From NCBI RefSeq assembly GCF_003206575.1, contig NZ_PZJO01000005.1:157476-221475 (forward strand): a stretch of 64,000 nucleotides of DNA, in the 5' to 3' direction. A program made the position numbers and the translations under genes. Each line of letters begins with the position of its first letter. The stretch's first letter is position 1. The stretch is from Salinicola endophyticus. GTDB lineage: Bacteria > Pseudomonadota > Gammaproteobacteria > Pseudomonadales > Halomonadaceae. Under the pieces are notes generated by a model, which saw nothing but the letters and a program-made list of their open reading frames with translations, ran no database searches and was not told where the DNA came from. Below, piece after piece: positions 17,100 through 27,074 of the stretch.

Positions 17100-18314
17100 A
17101 TGCTGCCGAGCGATACCACCGCCACGCCGACCTCCCGCCCGCGCCTGCCCTGGCTGGCGCTGATCCTGCTGTGGCTGGTCGGCGTCTATCTGCGTCTGCC
17201 GATCCTGATTGCGCCACCGCTGGCCGGCGAGATCGCGGGTGCTCTCGATCTCGGCAGTGCCGCGGTCGGTGCATTGACCACGGTGCCCTACGTGGTGCTC
17301 GCCCTGAGCATGATGCTGGCGGTGCGTGTCACCCGTCGTCTGGGGGTGCTGCCGGCGCTGATCGCGGCGCTGGCGGTGGTGGCGCTGGGCTCCGGCGCGC
17401 GCGGGCTGACGCTGTCGGCGCCGGTGTTGTTCGGCGCCTCGATCGTCATGGGACTGGGGCTGGCGGTGATGCAGGTCACGCTGCCGGCGCTGCTGCGCGA
17501 CTGGACCCCGCACCACCTGGCGCTGGGCAGCGCGGTCTACCTCAACGGCATGACCGTGGGCGAGCTGATCGGTGCCGGCGGCACCCGCCCGGTGGTGCTG
17601 GTGCTGGCCGGCGGCGACTGGCAGCTGGCGATGCTCTACTGGTCGCTGCCGGCGCTGGTGATCGTGCTGCTGCTGGGGCTGCGGCTCTTTGCCGGGCCGC
17701 GGCCGGCGACGCTCGCCCCGACGCCGACGCGGCGTCGCTCCCGCGGCTGGCGCTCGCCCAGAGTATGGCTGCTGGGGCTGCCACTGGCGGCGACGATCGG
17801 CCTCTACATGGCCACCAACGCCTATATGAGCCTGGTGCTCGGCGCGCGCGGCGAGAGTGACCGTCTGGCGCTGGCGCTGCTGCTCTACAACGCCAGCCCG
17901 CTGGCAGCCTCGCTGAGCATGATCCTGCGCGGTCGGCGCTGGGTCGCCACGCGCACACCGCTGCTGGTCTGCGGCGTGCTCAGCGTCGCCGGCATGCTCG
18001 GCTTTCTCGGTCTCGATGGCTGGCCGGCGCTGCTGGCGCTGATACTGTCGGGCTTCTGCATCACCCTGGAGCTGACCCTGCTGATGGCGCTTCCACCCTG
18101 TCTCGAGCGCGGCGAGGGTGTGGCCTCGCTGACCGCAGGGATCTCCTTCGTCGGTTACAGCGTGGCGTTCGTGATGCCGCTGATCGGCGGCTGGCTGGCC
18201 GAGGTCTTCGGTCACGCCGAGCTGTCACTGTGGCCAATGGTGGTGTTCGCCGTGGCCAGCCTGTGGGCGCTGCGGCGCGCGCCGCTGACGCCTCTATCCC
18301 CGGCCCAGGCATAG
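17100..18314 (+). CDS. CynX/NimT-family MFS transporter
   Basis: A 404-residue major facilitator with about 12 spans. The opening LILLWLVGVYLRLPILIAPPL, the DLGSAAVGALTTVPYV segment and the WTPHHLALGSAVYLNGMTVGE segment match the cyanate transporter CynX and 2-nitroimidazole transporter NimT group. Many members of the group have unknown substrates. There is no cyanase gene here. The start ATG at 17100 is the first in frame after the DUF4396 stop. The last codons and the TAG stop lie within a hexanucleotide tandem repeat (18303-18356), so the C-terminus may vary between strains. Confidence 0.85.
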   Translation: MLPSDTTATPTSRPRLPWLALILLWLVGVYLRLPILIAPPLAGEIAGALDLGSAAVGALTTVPYVVLALSMMLAVRVTRRLGVLPALIAALAVVALGSGARGLTLSAPVLFGASIVMGLGLAVMQVTLPALLRDWTPHHLALGSAVYLNGMTVGELIGAGGTRPVVLVLAGGDWQLAMLYWSLPALVIVLLLGLRLFAGPRPATLAPTPTRRRSRGWRSPRVWLLGLPLAATIGLYMATNAYMSLVLGARGESDRLALALLLYNASPLAASLSMILRGRRWVATRTPLLVCGVLSVAGMLGFLGLDGWPALLALILSGFCITLELTLLMALPPCLERGEGVASLTAGISFVGYSVAFVMPLIGGWLAEVFGHAELSLWPMVVFAVASLWALRRAPLTPLSPAQA

Positions 18315-18356
18315 GTCCAGGCTCAGGCCCAGGCCCAGGTCCAGGTCCAGGTCCAG
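18303..18356. repeat. Hexanucleotide tandem repeat (GYYCAG, nine units)
   Basis: Nine consecutive 6-base units read GCCCAG, GCATAG, GTCCAG, GCTCAG, GCCCAG, GCCCAG, then GTCCAG three times. The second unit carries the TAG stop of the NimT-like gene through two changes. The remainder of 18357-18516 shows no gene. Confidence 0.9.
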
Positions 18357-18516
18357 GTGAGGTTGTGGTCGCGGGTCCTGGCCGCTGCGTGATCGTGTCG
18401 GCATCGTGTCGGATCCTCCGGCGGCCGACCCGCTCGCGCGATTCAGCGGCTACGCTGAAGAGAGGCGGTCGCTTGGCCGCCGGCTGTATCACGTTCATGA
18501 ATTCAGGAGATGACCC

Positions 18517-19374
18517 ATGGCCATGCCCGCATCGCCCGTTTGGTTGATCACCGGCTGCTCCACCGGTTTCGGCCGCGAACTCGCCCGCCTCGTGCTTGCC
18601 CAGGGAGATCGGGCGGTGGTGACTGCGCGCACCCGGGAGCGCGTGGCCGATCTCGTCGCGGACAGTGAAGGGCGCGGGCTGGCGCTGGCGCTGGACGTCA
18701 CCGACGACACCCAGATCGCGGCGGTCGTGGCGGCGGCCGAGGCCGAGTTCGGGCGCATCGACGTGCTGGTCAACAACGCCGGCTATGGCTACCAGGCCTC
18801 CTGCGAGGAGGGCGAGGAGGCGGCCATCCGCGATCAGTTCGAGGCCAATGTCTTCGGGCTCTTCGCCATGACCCGGGCGGTGCTGCCGGGCATGCGCGAG
18901 CGCGGCCAGGGCCACGTGATCAACCTGAGCTCGGTCGCCGGGCTGATCGGCTTCCCCGGTTCGGGCTACTACGCCGCGACCAAGCACGCGGTGGAAGGCT
19001 GGTCGGATGCGCTCAAGGCGGAAGTGTCGCCGCTGGGCATCGCGGTCACCTGCGTCGAGCCGGGGCCTTTTCGCACCGACTGGGCCGGGCGCTCGCTGTC
19101 ACAGACGACGACCCGAATCGACGCCTACCGCGATACGGTGGCGGCACGCATGCAGGGAACCAGCGAGGGCAGTGGCCAGCAGCCGGGCGATCCGAAGCGC
19201 GCCGCCCAGGCCATGATCGATCTGGTGGCCAATCCTGCGCCGCCGCGTCACCTGGTGCTGGGTAGCTGGGGCGTAGGCAAGGTGATCGAGGCATTCGAGA
19301 CGCGTCTGGCCGAGGTGCGTGAGTATCGCCAGGTCGGCGAGGCGACCGATTTCCCCGAGTCAGAGCGGCACTGA
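18517..19374 (+). CDS. Short-chain dehydrogenase/reductase
   Basis: A 285-residue classical SDR. It has the glycine-rich NAD(P)-binding motif in TGCSTGFGRELA (about residues 14-25), the NNAGYGYQ structural motif (about 86), and the active-site serine in NLSSVAG with the YYAATKHAVEGW Tyr-Lys pair (about 150-160). The family reduces or oxidises alcohols and ketones, and the substrate is unknown. The ATG at 18517 follows AGGAGATGACCC. A cupin gene begins 12 bases after its stop, so the two are probably co-transcribed. Confidence 0.87.
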   Translation: MAMPASPVWLITGCSTGFGRELARLVLAQGDRAVVTARTRERVADLVADSEGRGLALALDVTDDTQIAAVVAAAEAEFGRIDVLVNNAGYGYQASCEEGEEAAIRDQFEANVFGLFAMTRAVLPGMRERGQGHVINLSSVAGLIGFPGSGYYAATKHAVEGWSDALKAEVSPLGIAVTCVEPGPFRTDWAGRSLSQTTTRIDAYRDTVAARMQGTSEGSGQQPGDPKRAAQAMIDLVANPAPPRHLVLGSWGVGKVIEAFETRLAEVREYRQVGEATDFPESERH

Positions 19375-19386
19375 CCGCGGCTTACC

Positions 19387-19881
19387 ATGTCACCCGAGAC
19401 GCAGCGGTTCGATGGCGATCAGGCCAGCGGCACGCCCAACTCGGCGCTGCCGCTGCTGATCTATCGGCAAGTGATGTCGCCTGCCAGCGCCGAGGCATTC
19501 GAGGCGCTGTTCGCGCGTCATGGCTGGGTGCCTGAGTGGCGCTACGGGCTCTACCCCTTCGACCACTTCCACTCGACGGCCCACGAGGCGCTGGGAGTGT
19601 TTCGCGGCCAGGCGGTGGCGCGTCTGGGCGGGCCTCAGGGCGAGCGATTCACCCTGGCGGCGGGGGATGTGCTGATCCTGCCGGCGGGCGTGGCCCATGC
19701 CTGCGTGTCGGCAGACGATGATTTCTGCATGGTGGGTGCCTACCCGCCCGGGCAGCGCTGGGCGGTGGAGCGGGGCGATCCGGCACAGTTCGGCGCAGCC
19801 TGCGCCCGCGTCGCAGCGGTGCCGCTGCCTCCCGCCGATCCGGTCGGCGGGGGGCCGCTTTCGCACTGGCAGCGCGTCTGA
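19387..19881 (+). CDS. Cupin-domain protein
   Basis: A 164-residue protein dominated by a single cupin barrel. The first cupin motif is YPFDHFHSTAHEALGVFRGQA (about residues 56-76) and the second GDVLILPAGVAHACV (about 95-109), supplying the His and Glu positions usually used to bind a metal. It resembles small proteins of the YjlB type. No enzymatic activity can be assigned. It lies 12 bases after the SDR gene and converges on argC with a 15-base gap. Confidence 0.78.
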   Translation: MSPETQRFDGDQASGTPNSALPLLIYRQVMSPASAEAFEALFARHGWVPEWRYGLYPFDHFHSTAHEALGVFRGQAVARLGGPQGERFTLAAGDVLILPAGVAHACVSADDDFCMVGAYPPGQRWAVERGDPAQFGAACARVAAVPLPPADPVGGGPLSHWQRV

Positions 19882-19896
19882 GGCGCTGCCCCGGCG

Positions 19897-20841
<945 letters not shown>

Positions 20842-21001
20842 GTCGTTTTCCTGTCGTGTCCGAGTCGCGGTATCAGCCTCCATTGTGCGGTTTTCGCGCC
20901 GTCGTGTCATGCCGCGTCGCCGCCTTCGGGGGTGGCGGTGGAGCAGGCGGGCGCGGGCGCCCGGCGGCGGGGGAGGCGTGCGAACGTCGCGTGGCGTCGA
21001 C

Positions 21002-21019
21002 TTGGTGTCGTTTGGTGTC
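21002..21019. promoter_or_regulatory. Candidate activator site upstream of the carnitine operon
   Basis: TTGGTGTC occurs twice, 10 bases apart (21002-21009 and 21012-21019), about 120 bases upstream of the cdhC-like start. Helically phased direct repeats are a usual form for AraC-type activators such as CdhR. Whether CdhR binds here is inference. Confidence 0.3.
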
Positions 21020-21138
21020 AACTTCGGGCGTTGGGTCGTCGCCACAATGGGGCTCTTGTGGGGCGAGCCGGCATGGCTGCGCCCTCGAACACCCGTCGCC
21101 CGGTCACACTCGGCCGAGCCACGCCAGGGAGAGCCCGC

Positions 21139-22020
21139 ATGAACCGAGACGTCATTCTGACCTGCGCCGTCACCGGCGCCGGCGATACCGCCGGCAAGCA
21201 CCCGGATCTGCCGATCACCCCGCGCCAGATCGCCGATAGCGCCCTGGATGCGGCTCGCGCTGGTGCCAGCATCGTCCATCTCCACGTGCGTGACCCGGAG
21301 ACCGGTGGCGTCAGCCACTCGACCGATCACTTCCGTGAGGTGGTCGAGCGCATTCGCGAGTCCGACGTCGATGCGGTGATCAACATCACCGCCGGTGGTG
21401 GTGGCGATCTCTACCCCGAGATTCGCGATGGCGCCATTCACGGCCGCGCCGGCACCGACCTGCAGACGCCGGCCCAGCGCCACGCGCCGGTGGGCGCACT
21501 GCTGCCGGAGCTGTGCACCCTCGACTGCGGCAGTCTCAACTTCGGCGAGATGATCTATCTCAATAGCGCCGACTGGCTGCGTGAGCACGCGCGGCTGATC
21601 CAGCAGGCCGGCGTCAAGCCGGAACTCGAGTGCTTCGACCTGGGGCATGTCTGGTTCGCCCGCCAGCTGATCGACGAGGGGCTGATCGATGGCGACCCGC
21701 TGTTCCAGCTCTGCCTGGGGATTCCGTGGGGCGCCGAGGCCGATACCGAAACCATGCTGGCGATGCGCAACAAGCTGCCGAAAAATGCGATCTGGTCCGC
21801 CTTCGGCATCGGCCGCCAGCAGTTTCCCATGGTGGCGCAGTCGGTGCTGCTCGACGGCCACGTGCGGGTCGGCCTGGAGGACAACCTCTATCTGCGCAAG
21901 GGCGTCTTCGCTACCAACGCCCAGCTGGTCGAGCGTGCCGCCACCCTCATCGAAAATCTCGGCGGCAAGGTACAGACGCCGGCGCAGACCCGCGAGTCGC
22001 TGGGGCTGCGTAAGCCCTGA
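21139..22020 (+). CDS. cdhC: BKACE-family 3-dehydrocarnitine cleavage enzyme
   Basis: A 293-residue member of the beta-keto acid cleavage enzyme family (formerly DUF849). The opening [13 protein letters not shown], the metal-binding [12 protein letters not shown] (about residues 46-58), and the ITAGGGG and LEDNLYL segments are characteristic. In carnitine-using bacteria this enzyme condenses 3-dehydrocarnitine with acetyl-CoA, giving betainyl-CoA and acetoacetate. That assignment rests on the next genes, an L-carnitine dehydrogenase and a small thioesterase, the same trio as Pseudomonas cdhC-cdhA-cdhB. The ATG at 21139 follows CAGGGAGAGCCCGC; the long in-frame upstream extension lacks family similarity. 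Confidence 0.85.
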   Translation: MNRDVILTCAVTGAGDTAGKHPDLPITPRQIADSALDAARAGASIVHLHVRDPETGGVSHSTDHFREVVERIRESDVDAVINITAGGGGDLYPEIRDGAIHGRAGTDLQTPAQRHAPVGALLPELCTLDCGSLNFGEMIYLNSADWLREHARLIQQAGVKPELECFDLGHVWFARQLIDEGLIDGDPLFQLCLGIPWGAEADTETMLAMRNKLPKNAIWSAFGIGRQQFPMVAQSVLLDGHVRVGLEDNLYLRKGVFATNAQLVERAATLIENLGGKVQTPAQTRESLGLRKP

Positions 22021-22124
22021 GCGATGCCTGGCGTCAATCCGTCCTGTGCGAACGTGTCTGTGCCGCTCGCCGCCTGCGCGTTCGCCGTGACTTCTTCCAT
22101 CTGCACCGTCCATGGAGTGCCTGG

Positions 22125-23096
22125 ATGACCGCATCCGAACTTCCCCGCACTGTCGCCGTGATCGGCACCGGCGTCATCGGCAATGGCTGGATCGCCCGTG
22201 CCCTGGCCGCCGGCTGCCGGGTCAACGCTTTCGATCCCGATACCACGGCGGCTGCCCGCACTCGCGCTTTCGTCGCGCGGGCCTGGCCGGCGCTCGAGCG
22301 GCTGGGGCTGGCCGAGGGCGCTGACCCCGCGGCGCTGACCTTCGTCGATTCCCTCGACGCTGCCGTCGAGGGCGCCGAGCTGATTCAGGAGAACGTGCCC
22401 GAGCGGCTGGCGCTCAAGCACGATGTGTTGCGCCAGCTCGATGCCGTGGCCGCACCCGGGGTGGTGATCGGCTCTTCCACGTCGGGGATCAAGCCGAGCG
22501 ATCTGCAGTCGGCCTGCACCCGCGAGCCCGGCCGCGTGGTCGTGGCGCACCCGTTCAATCCGGTCTATCTGCTGCCGCTGGTGGAGCTGGTGGGTGGCGA
22601 GCACACCCCGCCGAGGGTGGTCGAGCGTGCCCGGGCGCACTATGCCGCGCTGGGCATGCGGCCGCTGGTGGTACGTCGCGAGATCGAGGGCCATGTGGCC
22701 GATCGGCTGATGGAGGCGCTGTGGCGCGAAGCGCTGCATCTGGTCAATGACGGTGTCGCCACCACCGAGGAGATCGATGCCGCTGTGGTCTACGGCGCCG
22801 GCCTGCGCTGGTCGCTGATGGGCACCTTCCTGACCTTCCATCTCGCCGGCGGCGAGGGCGGCATGCGCCACATGCTGCATCAGTTCGGCCCGGCGCTGAA
22901 GCTGCCGTGGACCAAGCTGGAGGCCCCCGAGCTGACGGAAGCGCTGATCGATAAGGTGGCGGATGGCTGCGAGCATCAGGCCGCCGGGCGCAGCGTCGCC
23001 GAGCTGGAGACACGCCGCGATGCGTTTCTCACCGAGCTGCTCGCACTGACCCAGAAGTACTGGCCGGAAGCCGAAGGGCTCGAGGGGCGAATCTGA
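22125..23096 (+). CDS. cdhA: L-carnitine dehydrogenase
   Basis: A 323-residue 3-hydroxyacyl-CoA-dehydrogenase-fold enzyme. The NAD-binding motif is [19 protein letters not shown] (about residues 12-30). The catalytic region contains [12 protein letters not shown] and [17 protein letters not shown] (about 142-158), as in L-carnitine dehydrogenases, which oxidise carnitine to 3-dehydrocarnitine. GGAGTG precedes the ATG at 22125. Its TGA overlaps the next ATG (TGATG), coupling it to the thioesterase. In some bacteria the two are a single fused protein, which supports the assignment. Confidence 0.87.
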   Translation: MTASELPRTVAVIGTGVIGNGWIARALAAGCRVNAFDPDTTAAARTRAFVARAWPALERLGLAEGADPAALTFVDSLDAAVEGAELIQENVPERLALKHDVLRQLDAVAAPGVVIGSSTSGIKPSDLQSACTREPGRVVVAHPFNPVYLLPLVELVGGEHTPPRVVERARAHYAALGMRPLVVRREIEGHVADRLMEALWREALHLVNDGVATTEEIDAAVVYGAGLRWSLMGTFLTFHLAGGEGGMRHMLHQFGPALKLPWTKLEAPELTEALIDKVADGCEHQAAGRSVAELETRRDAFLTELLALTQKYWPEAEGLEGRI

Positions 23097-23566
23097 TGGC
23101 GGCTCAGGCGGAGACGCTCTACCGGACTCGGGTGGCGGACGCCTGGGTCGACTATAACGGTCACATGAACGACGCCGAGTACGCGCGGGTGTTCTCGCTG
23201 GCGGTGGAGGCGCTGATGGATCGCATCGGTCTCGATGCGGCCGGCCGTGCCAGGTACGGCTACACTCTCTACACCCTCGAGACCCACCTCTGCTATCGCC
23301 AGCAGGCCTATCGCGGCGAAGCGTTGAGCGTGGCGCTGACCCTGCTCGATAGCGACGCCAAGCGTCTGCATGTGTTCTTCACGCTGCATGACGCCGAGGG
23401 CAACACCCTGGCGACCAGCGAGCAGATGCTGATGGGTATCGATGTTGCCAGTGGTCGCCCCGCCGGCTTCCCCGAGGCGGTGGCGGCGGCCGTCGCGGCG
23501 CTGCCCGGGGCGGGGGGCGACTGGCCCAGCGCCGCGGGGAGGCGAATCGCTATCCGCCGCGGCTGA
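23096..23566 (+). CDS. cdhB: Betainyl-CoA thioesterase (hotdog fold)
   Basis: A 156-residue 4HBT-type hotdog protein with the catalytic-region motif DYNGHMNDAEYARVF (about residues 18-32), as in the thioesterase domain fused to or encoded next to L-carnitine dehydrogenase. It should release glycine betaine from betainyl-CoA, closing the carnitine-to-betaine route. It overlaps the dehydrogenase stop by one base. Its own 3' end overlaps the convergent regulator gene by 17 bases. The glycine betaine produced would also serve as an osmoprotectant in a halophile. Confidence 0.83.
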   Translation: MAAQAETLYRTRVADAWVDYNGHMNDAEYARVFSLAVEALMDRIGLDAAGRARYGYTLYTLETHLCYRQQAYRGEALSVALTLLDSDAKRLHVFFTLHDAEGNTLATSEQMLMGIDVASGRPAGFPEAVAAAVAALPGAGGDWPSAAGRRIAIRRG

Positions 23567-24584
23567 GATGCGGTGCGGTGGCGGCGTCGGGGTCGTCGAG
23601 CCGCGGCTGGCGGGCGGCCCGTGGCGGATGCCCATAGCACTGGCGGTAGGCGCGCGCGAAGCTGGAGGCGGAGCTGAAGCCGCAGGCGAGGGCGATGCTG
23701 AGGATGTCGCGCTCGGTCTCTTCGAGCAGATGGCGCGCGCGATCCAGGCGCAGGCCCAGATAGTAGTCGCGCGGGCGCTGGCCCAGCTCGGCGTCGAACA
23801 GGCGCTGCAGCTGGCGCGGCGAGAGTCCGATACGCGCGGCCAGCGCGGCGATCGTCAGCGGCTGTTCGAGATGGCGCTCCATCAGCGCCACGGCATCGAC
23901 CAGCGGGCGGCAGTGGGTGCCCAGGCGGCGGGCCAGGGGCAGTCGCTGGGCCTCCTCCCGCGGGCGCAAACGCGCATGGATCAACTGCTCGGCGGTGTCG
24001 TCGGCGAGTGCCTGCCCGTGGTCGCGGGCGATCAGCTCCAGTGCCAGGTCCATGGCCGCGGCGCCGCCGGCGCAGGTGAAGCGCTGGCGGTCGAGTTCGT
24101 AGAGCTCCTCGACCGCCTCCAGGGCGGGGAAGCGTTCGCGGAAGGCGGGCAGACTCTCCCAGTGCAGCGTCACCCGATGGCCGTCGAGCAGCCCCATCTC
24201 GGCGAGCAGCAGCGGGCCGGTGTCGATTCCGCCCAGCAGCATGCCTTCGCCGGCGCGGCGGTGCAGCCACTGGGAGAAGCGTCGCGACAGGCCGCGATCG
24301 GGTTCGAAGCCGGCGCACACCGCCACGCTCGTCAGGGGCGGTGTGCTGGCCAGATCACAGTCCGCCAGCAGGGTCATGTCGTTGCTGGCGGTGACCGGCC
24401 CGCCATCCTCGCTGATCAGCACCCAGCGGTAGAGGACGCGCCCGGCGAGGCGGTTGGCGATACGCAGCGGCTCCACGGCGGAGAAGAACGCCAGCATCGA
24501 GAAGCGCGGAATCAGCACGAATCCCAGGGTGGCGGGCGGCGCAGGTCTCTTCTCCAGATGCACCACGGGCTCCTCAGGACGCAT
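23550..24584 (-). CDS. cdhR: GATase1-like AraC regulator of carnitine catabolism (CdhR type)
   Basis: A 344-residue GlxA-type regulator. An N-terminal DJ-1/PfpI-like domain (about residues 15-190, beginning LGFVLIPRFSMLAFFSAVEPLR) lacks an obvious nucleophile elbow cysteine. An AraC DNA-binding domain (about 225-325) contains RIGLSPRQLQRLF and the CGFSSASSFARAYRQ helix. This architecture and the position next to cdhC-cdhA-cdhB match CdhR, the carnitine-responsive activator of Pseudomonas aeruginosa. The ATG at 24584 follows GGAGAGCCGTC; the in-frame extension upstream lacks similarity to the family. Confidence 0.83.
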   Translation of the reverse strand: MRPEEPVVHLEKRPAPPATLGFVLIPRFSMLAFFSAVEPLRIANRLAGRVLYRWVLISEDGGPVTASNDMTLLADCDLASTPPLTSVAVCAGFEPDRGLSRRFSQWLHRRAGEGMLLGGIDTGPLLLAEMGLLDGHRVTLHWESLPAFRERFPALEAVEELYELDRQRFTCAGGAAAMDLALELIARDHGQALADDTAEQLIHARLRPREEAQRLPLARRLGTHCRPLVDAVALMERHLEQPLTIAALAARIGLSPRQLQRLFDAELGQRPRDYYLGLRLDRARHLLEETERDILSIALACGFSSASSFARAYRQCYGHPPRAARQPRLDDPDAATAPHLSRGG

Positions 24585-24730
24585 GACGGCTCTCCACTCA
24601 GCAGGGTGATGTGCCGCCGATGGTGGTACGAACTTGCTCCAGGTTATCGCCGGGCATGACGTCTCGGGGCGAAAAGGGGCGTGGCTGGATACCGCGAGGC
24701 CACGGGGTGTCACGTTAACAAGGATTCCGC

Positions 24731-25432
24731 ATGGACACACCGCTCTTCGCCTTTTCGCTTCACGACACCCTGGTCGATACCCAGGATGTGGCGGTGACGC
24801 TGGCGTTGCGCCTGGATGAAACGGAAGCGTCGGCATTCGCCCGGCGCTGGCGCGAGAAACAGTTGGAGTTCGCCTATCGGCGCGGGCTGATGGGCGCCTA
24901 CGCCGATTTTCACCGCCTGCAGCGCGAGGCGCTGGAGGCGGTCGATCGCGAGCGCGGCACGCGGCTGGGCGAGGAGAGCAAGCAGGCGCTGCTGGCGCAC
25001 TGCCGCCGGCTGCCGGCGTTCGCCGATGCCTCCGCTGCGCTGACCCGTCTGCGTGGGCTGGGGGTGCGCTGCGTGGCGTTCGCCAACGCCAGCCGCTACG
25101 ACATCGAGCTGCTGTTGGACAATGCCGGTCTGGCGCTTCTGCTCGAGGATGTCGTCAGCGCCGAAGAGGTACGGCGCTTCCAGCCGGATGCCGCCCTCTA
25201 TGCGCACCTGCGGGCGCGCACCCATTCGCGCCCGGAGGCCACCTGGCTGGTGTCGGCGGAGCCCGCGGAGATCATCGGGGCGCGCTACGCCGGGCTGCGT
25301 GCCGCCTGGCTCCAGCGCGACCCCCAGCGGGCGTTCGAATCCTGGGGTGATCCACCGGATCTGATGGCGCCCGACCTCGACGCCCTGGCGACCCAGTGTG
25401 CGGGGTGGTTCGCGCGGGAGCACCCACACTAG
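24731..25432 (+). CDS. HAD-fold protein with degenerate catalytic motifs (haloacid dehalogenase type II-like)
   Basis: A 233-residue protein that aligns along its whole length with type II haloacid dehalogenases, including the helical cap and the IIGARYAGLRAAWLQRD segment near the end. The catalytic sites are altered. Motif I reads FSLHDTLVD, with Ser9 where the aspartate nucleophile should be. Motif II reads AFANAS instead of SNG. The lysine of motif III is replaced in RRFQPDAALY. The acidic motif reads SAEPAEII rather than SANPFDxI. The fold is therefore probably retained without dehalogenase or phosphatase chemistry, and a binding or regulatory role is possible. The ATG at 24731 follows AACAAGGATTCCGC. 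Confidence 0.75.
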   Translation: MDTPLFAFSLHDTLVDTQDVAVTLALRLDETEASAFARRWREKQLEFAYRRGLMGAYADFHRLQREALEAVDRERGTRLGEESKQALLAHCRRLPAFADASAALTRLRGLGVRCVAFANASRYDIELLLDNAGLALLLEDVVSAEEVRRFQPDAALYAHLRARTHSRPEATWLVSAEPAEIIGARYAGLRAAWLQRDPQRAFESWGDPPDLMAPDLDALATQCAGWFAREHPH

Positions 25433-25623
25433 CCGGATGAACCCTGGCCGGATGACCGACGCTTCGCGCCGACCAGGGCTTTCGATCAGGGGGGGCCCGG
25501 GGCTCGAGACCAAAGGGCTGGAAGCCAGGTGCCGGAGATGCGCTACGCTGAACAGGAGTCGCACGCGTCTGGCCTGTGCGCCGGCCCGTGGCGACCCTTC
25601 CCCCGTCGAGCCGCAGGTCGCCC

Positions 25624-26988
25624 ATGCGTGTCATCCGCTCTCCGCGCCTGAACCCTTTCCGCTGCCGCCGCCGCGAGGTAGTGCGGCGCGGCCTGTGGCT
25701 GGCTTGTCTGCTGCTCGGCGGCTGGCTGGCGCTGGTGGCGCTGGCCCAGCCGCCGGGCCCGGCGACCGCGCTGATCCTGACGCTCGACGACAGCCTCAAT
25801 CCGGCTACTCGCGACTATCTCGAGCGCGGGATTGCCGAGGCCGAGCGGCGCCAGGCCGCACTGGTGGTGATCGAACTCGATACCCCGGGAGGGCAGTTCG
25901 AGTCGCTGCGTCGGCTGGCGCAGACCATCCTGGCCTCCCGCGTACCGGTGGTGACCTACGTCACCCCCAGCGGTGCGCGCGCCGCCAGTGCCGGCACCTA
26001 TCTACTCTACGCCAGCCAGGTGGCGGCGATGACCCCCGGCACCCATCTGGGCTCAGCGACCCCGGTGGCGGCGGGGGGCGATGATGCCGAAGACTCCCCC
26101 ATGCGGCGCAAGATCGTCGAGGACGCGGTGGCCATGCTGCGTGGCTATGCCGAGCACTACGGCCGCAACGCCGAGTGGGCCGAACGGGCGGTGCGCGAGG
26201 CGGCCAACCTGAGCGCCGAACGCGCGCTCGAGCTTGGGGTGGTGGATGTCGTCGCCGACGATCTGAATGGCCTGATGACCCAGCTCGACGGTCGGCAGGT
26301 ACTGCTGGCCAGCGGCGAGCGTCGTCTGGCCACCGCCGACCTCGTTCAGGTGCGCGAGCCGCCTGGCTGGCGCACCCAGCTGCTCTCCCTGATCGCAACG
26401 CCGACCATCGCCTATGGGCTGTTGCTGCTCGGCTTCTACGGCCTGGTGTTCGAACTGGCGAGTCCGGGCATCGGTCTGCCCGGCGTGGCCGGTGGCATCG
26501 CGCTGCTGCTGGGGCTGTTCGCCTTTCAGTTGCTCGCCCTCGACGTTGCCGCGCTGGCGCTGGTTCTGCTGGGTCTGGCGCTGATCGTGGGCGAGGCGTT
26601 CCTGCCCAGCTTTGGCGTGCTGGGGCTGGGGGGTATCGTCGCCTTCGTGCTGGGTTCGATCATGCTGATGGATGGCGCCCACAGCGATCTGGCCTGGCCG
26701 CTGGTCGGCGGCACCGCACTGGTCGCCGGCGGGTTTCTGCTGTGGGCGGTGCTGCGTCTGGTCGCGGTGCGCCGACGCCTGCCCCAGGCCGGAAGTGACG
26801 AGATGCTGGGGGCCGAGGCGCTGGCGCTGACCGACTTCAGCGCTGGCCGCGGCAAGGTTCAGGTGCGCGGCGAGCGCTGGCAGGCGCGTAGCGGCGTGCC
26901 CATTCGACGTGGCGACAAGCTGCGCATCACCCGGGTAGAGGGTCTGGTGGTCACGGTCGAGCCGCACCACCCGCCGCCCGCGGCATGA
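25624..26988 (+). CDS. NfeD-family membrane-bound serine protease (ClpP class)
   Basis: A 454-residue NfeD1-type protein. A signal/anchor segment (about residues 20-45) precedes a ClpP-like protease domain with its serine in ARAASAGTYLL (about 123) and candidate lysine in MRRKIVEDA (about 162). Four or five membrane spans (about 255-385) and a C-terminal OB-fold NfeD domain follow. In archaea the equivalent protease cleaves the C-terminus of its stomatin partner, and here a slipin gene follows 86 bases downstream. The ATG at 25624 is preferred to one at 25576 because it leaves a basic n-region before the hydrophobic segment. Likely involved in membrane quality control. Confidence 0.85.
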   Translation: MRVIRSPRLNPFRCRRREVVRRGLWLACLLLGGWLALVALAQPPGPATALILTLDDSLNPATRDYLERGIAEAERRQAALVVIELDTPGGQFESLRRLAQTILASRVPVVTYVTPSGARAASAGTYLLYASQVAAMTPGTHLGSATPVAAGGDDAEDSPMRRKIVEDAVAMLRGYAEHYGRNAEWAERAVREAANLSAERALELGVVDVVADDLNGLMTQLDGRQVLLASGERRLATADLVQVREPPGWRTQLLSLIATPTIAYGLLLLGFYGLVFELASPGIGLPGVAGGIALLLGLFAFQLLALDVAALALVLLGLALIVGEAFLPSFGVLGLGGIVAFVLGSIMLMDGAHSDLAWPLVGGTALVAGGFLLWAVLRLVAVRRRLPQAGSDEMLGAEALALTDFSAGRGKVQVRGERWQARSGVPIRRGDKLRITRVEGLVVTVEPHHPPPAA

Positions 26989-27074
26989 GATCAGGGTCTG
27001 CCTCGAAGACGTGACGATTCGCGGCGGCCATCCGGCGCGGCGATTCGCGCCAGCCGACGACAGGAGACTTGCCG

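Noticed and set aside
18303-18356. Possible CRISPR array
   Set aside because: Units are six bases without spacers, so this is a microsatellite.
20842-22134. Upstream extension of the argC frame to 745 codons
   Set aside because: The conserved ArgC start is at 20841 with a ribosome binding site. The extension is antisense to the BKACE gene and has no family resemblance.
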